From contig JBJKPR010000004.1 of assembly GCA_046706185.1 (NCBI GenBank), positions 1 to 64,000 on the forward strand: a DNA stretch of 64,000 nucleotides, read 5' to 3'. The first letter of the stretch is position 1, and each line of letters begins with the position of its first letter. Origin of the DNA: JAJZXY01 sp046706185 (lineage in GTDB: Archaea > Thermoplasmatota > Thermoplasmata > Sysuiplasmatales > Sysuiplasmataceae). The notes under the pieces are model-generated. The model saw nothing but the letters and a program-made list of their open reading frames with translations. It was not told the origin of the DNA and searched no databases. The translations under genes and the position numbers were made by a program. This document shows positions 63,375-64,000 of this stretch, piece after piece.

Positions 63375-64000
63375 TTGAAGGCATGGAGATTTTCAGAATT
63401 CGGCGGGCTGGACAAGCTGTCTCTTGAGGACACAACGCTGAGAGAGCCCGGAACGGGCGAAGTGAAGATTTCGGTTGCGTTTTCCGCTATCAATCATGTG
63501 GACAAGCTTGTCATAGGAGGAAGGCTGAAGTGGGTCCCGTTGCCCAGAATTCCGGGTGCAGAGTATGTGGGGACAGTCACCCAGGCAGGGGATGGCGTCG
63601 ATAACCGCACAGTCGGAGAGAGGGTAGCTGTGTTTCCAAAGATGTTTTGCGGCAGGTGCAGGTACTGCACGTCAGGCCAGGAAAGCGTCTGCCTGGAGTC
63701 GTGGAATCCAGAGAGGGCTCCTGTCGACCTGTCGACGAACATGCTCCCCTCCTCCATGGATGGTGGATGGGCTCAGGAGGCACTCATACCTGCCCGGAAT
63801 TTGGTGCCGCTGCCAGATAACATACGCTTCAGCGATGCAGCCTGTCTCCCGCTCAGTGCGATGACGGCAAACCACATGGTTTCAAGGGTCGCTCCGAGGA
63901 GTGGAGATACTGCCCTGGTCATGGGTTCTACTGGTGGAGTGGGTATCTTCGTTGTCCAGCTGCTCAAACTGGCCGGGTGCAGAGTGATCGCGGTTGTCAA
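63375..64000 (+). CDS. MDR-family (zinc alcohol dehydrogenase-like) oxidoreductase, 3' truncated
   Basis: The first about 208 residues of a medium-chain dehydrogenase/reductase; the gene runs off the window. TTG 63375 has a strong SD (GGAGGTTGATT, 2 nt upstream). The structural-zinc Cys set CGRCRYCTSGQESVC is intact. The catalytic-zinc ligands of alcohol dehydrogenases are missing: the usual Cys region reads AINHVDKLVIGG and the His-Glu pair is replaced by PGAEYVG. The NAD(P) motif is MGSTGGVGIFVVQL. This suggests a reductase, for example a quinone- or acryloyl-CoA reductase-like enzyme, rather than an alcohol dehydrogenase. Confidence 0.8.
   Translation, partial: MKAWRFSEFGGLDKLSLEDTTLREPGTGEVKISVAFSAINHVDKLVIGGRLKWVPLPRIPGAEYVGTVTQAGDGVDNRTVGERVAVFPKMFCGRCRYCTSGQESVCLESWNPERAPVDLSTNMLPSSMDGGWAQEALIPARNLVPLPDNIRFSDAACLPLSAMTANHMVSRVAPRSGDTALVMGSTGGVGIFVVQLLKLAGCRVIAVV

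Noticed and set aside
1..64000. tRNA genes, rRNA genes, CRISPR arrays, insertion sequences or phage genes
   Set aside because: I looked in all gaps and found no cloverleaf, regularly spaced repeat, transposase motif or terminal inverted repeat. A tRNAscan or Infernal run would settle small RNAs.

Overview
The window is archaeal chromosome, most likely from a euryarchaeal-type lineage and plausibly Thermoplasmata. The evidence is a family-D DNA polymerase large subunit (DP2), the archaeal S13-S4-S11-RpoD gene order, TATA-type promoters (many about 25-30 nt before the start codon, so probably leaderless mRNAs), archaeal-type triosephosphate isomerase, PAC2 and NOG1 proteins, and a complex I-like operon with no NuoE, NuoF or NuoG. 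The Thermoplasmata placement is inference. TTG and GTG starts are frequent, and at four loci the conserved coding frame begins only at CTG or ACG behind a Shine-Dalgarno (SD) sequence.

Layout. 0.1-4.7 kb: a PdxA-family dehydrogenase followed by a methylcitrate-cycle set (PrpD, PrpB, citrate/methylcitrate synthase). 4.7-11.4 kb: a small membrane protein, a histidine phosphatase, acetyl-CoA synthetase, a glycerophosphodiesterase, non-phosphorylating GAPN and triosephosphate isomerase, and an EVE-domain protein. 11.6-20.1 kb: a membrane protein, then argC-J-B-D, a terminator, an ACT-domain protein, and argG-argH. 20.2-23.3 kb: succinate dehydrogenase on the minus strand, with the iron-sulfur subunit fused to a membrane anchor. 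23.5-26.4 kb: a small Cys4 protein, OsmC, a saccharopine-dehydrogenase-like enzyme and a PAC2 protein.

26.7-41.1 kb is an alpha-glucan use locus. It holds a 2172-residue surface-anchored GH57 amylopullulanase-like protein with tandem carbohydrate-binding-like modules, then a maltodextrin ABC transporter (membrane-anchored binding protein, two permeases, ATPase), an intracellular GH13 enzyme and an MFS transporter. Polymer would be cut at the cell surface, imported, hydrolysed inside and passed to a GAPN-type glycolysis. 41.3-51.7 kb is a 12-gene complex I operon (A-B-C-D-H-I-J1-J2-K-L-M-N) whose NuoI carries four rather than two [4Fe-4S] motifs.

51.8-64 kb holds information-processing and unassigned genes: rpsM-rpsD-rpsK-rpoD, DP2 coupled to a HAD phosphatase, a coiled-coil/zinc-ribbon protein, the NOG1 GTPase, a NUDIX hydrolase, and a tightly overlapping trio of zinc-ribbon proteins of unknown function. 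An MDR-family oxidoreductase is cut off by the window edge. I see no tRNA, rRNA, CRISPR array or insertion sequence. The best candidates for something undescribed are the zinc-ribbon trio, the four-cluster NuoI, the anchored SdhB, the GH57 giant with its leader repeats and hairpins, and the CTG-start pattern.
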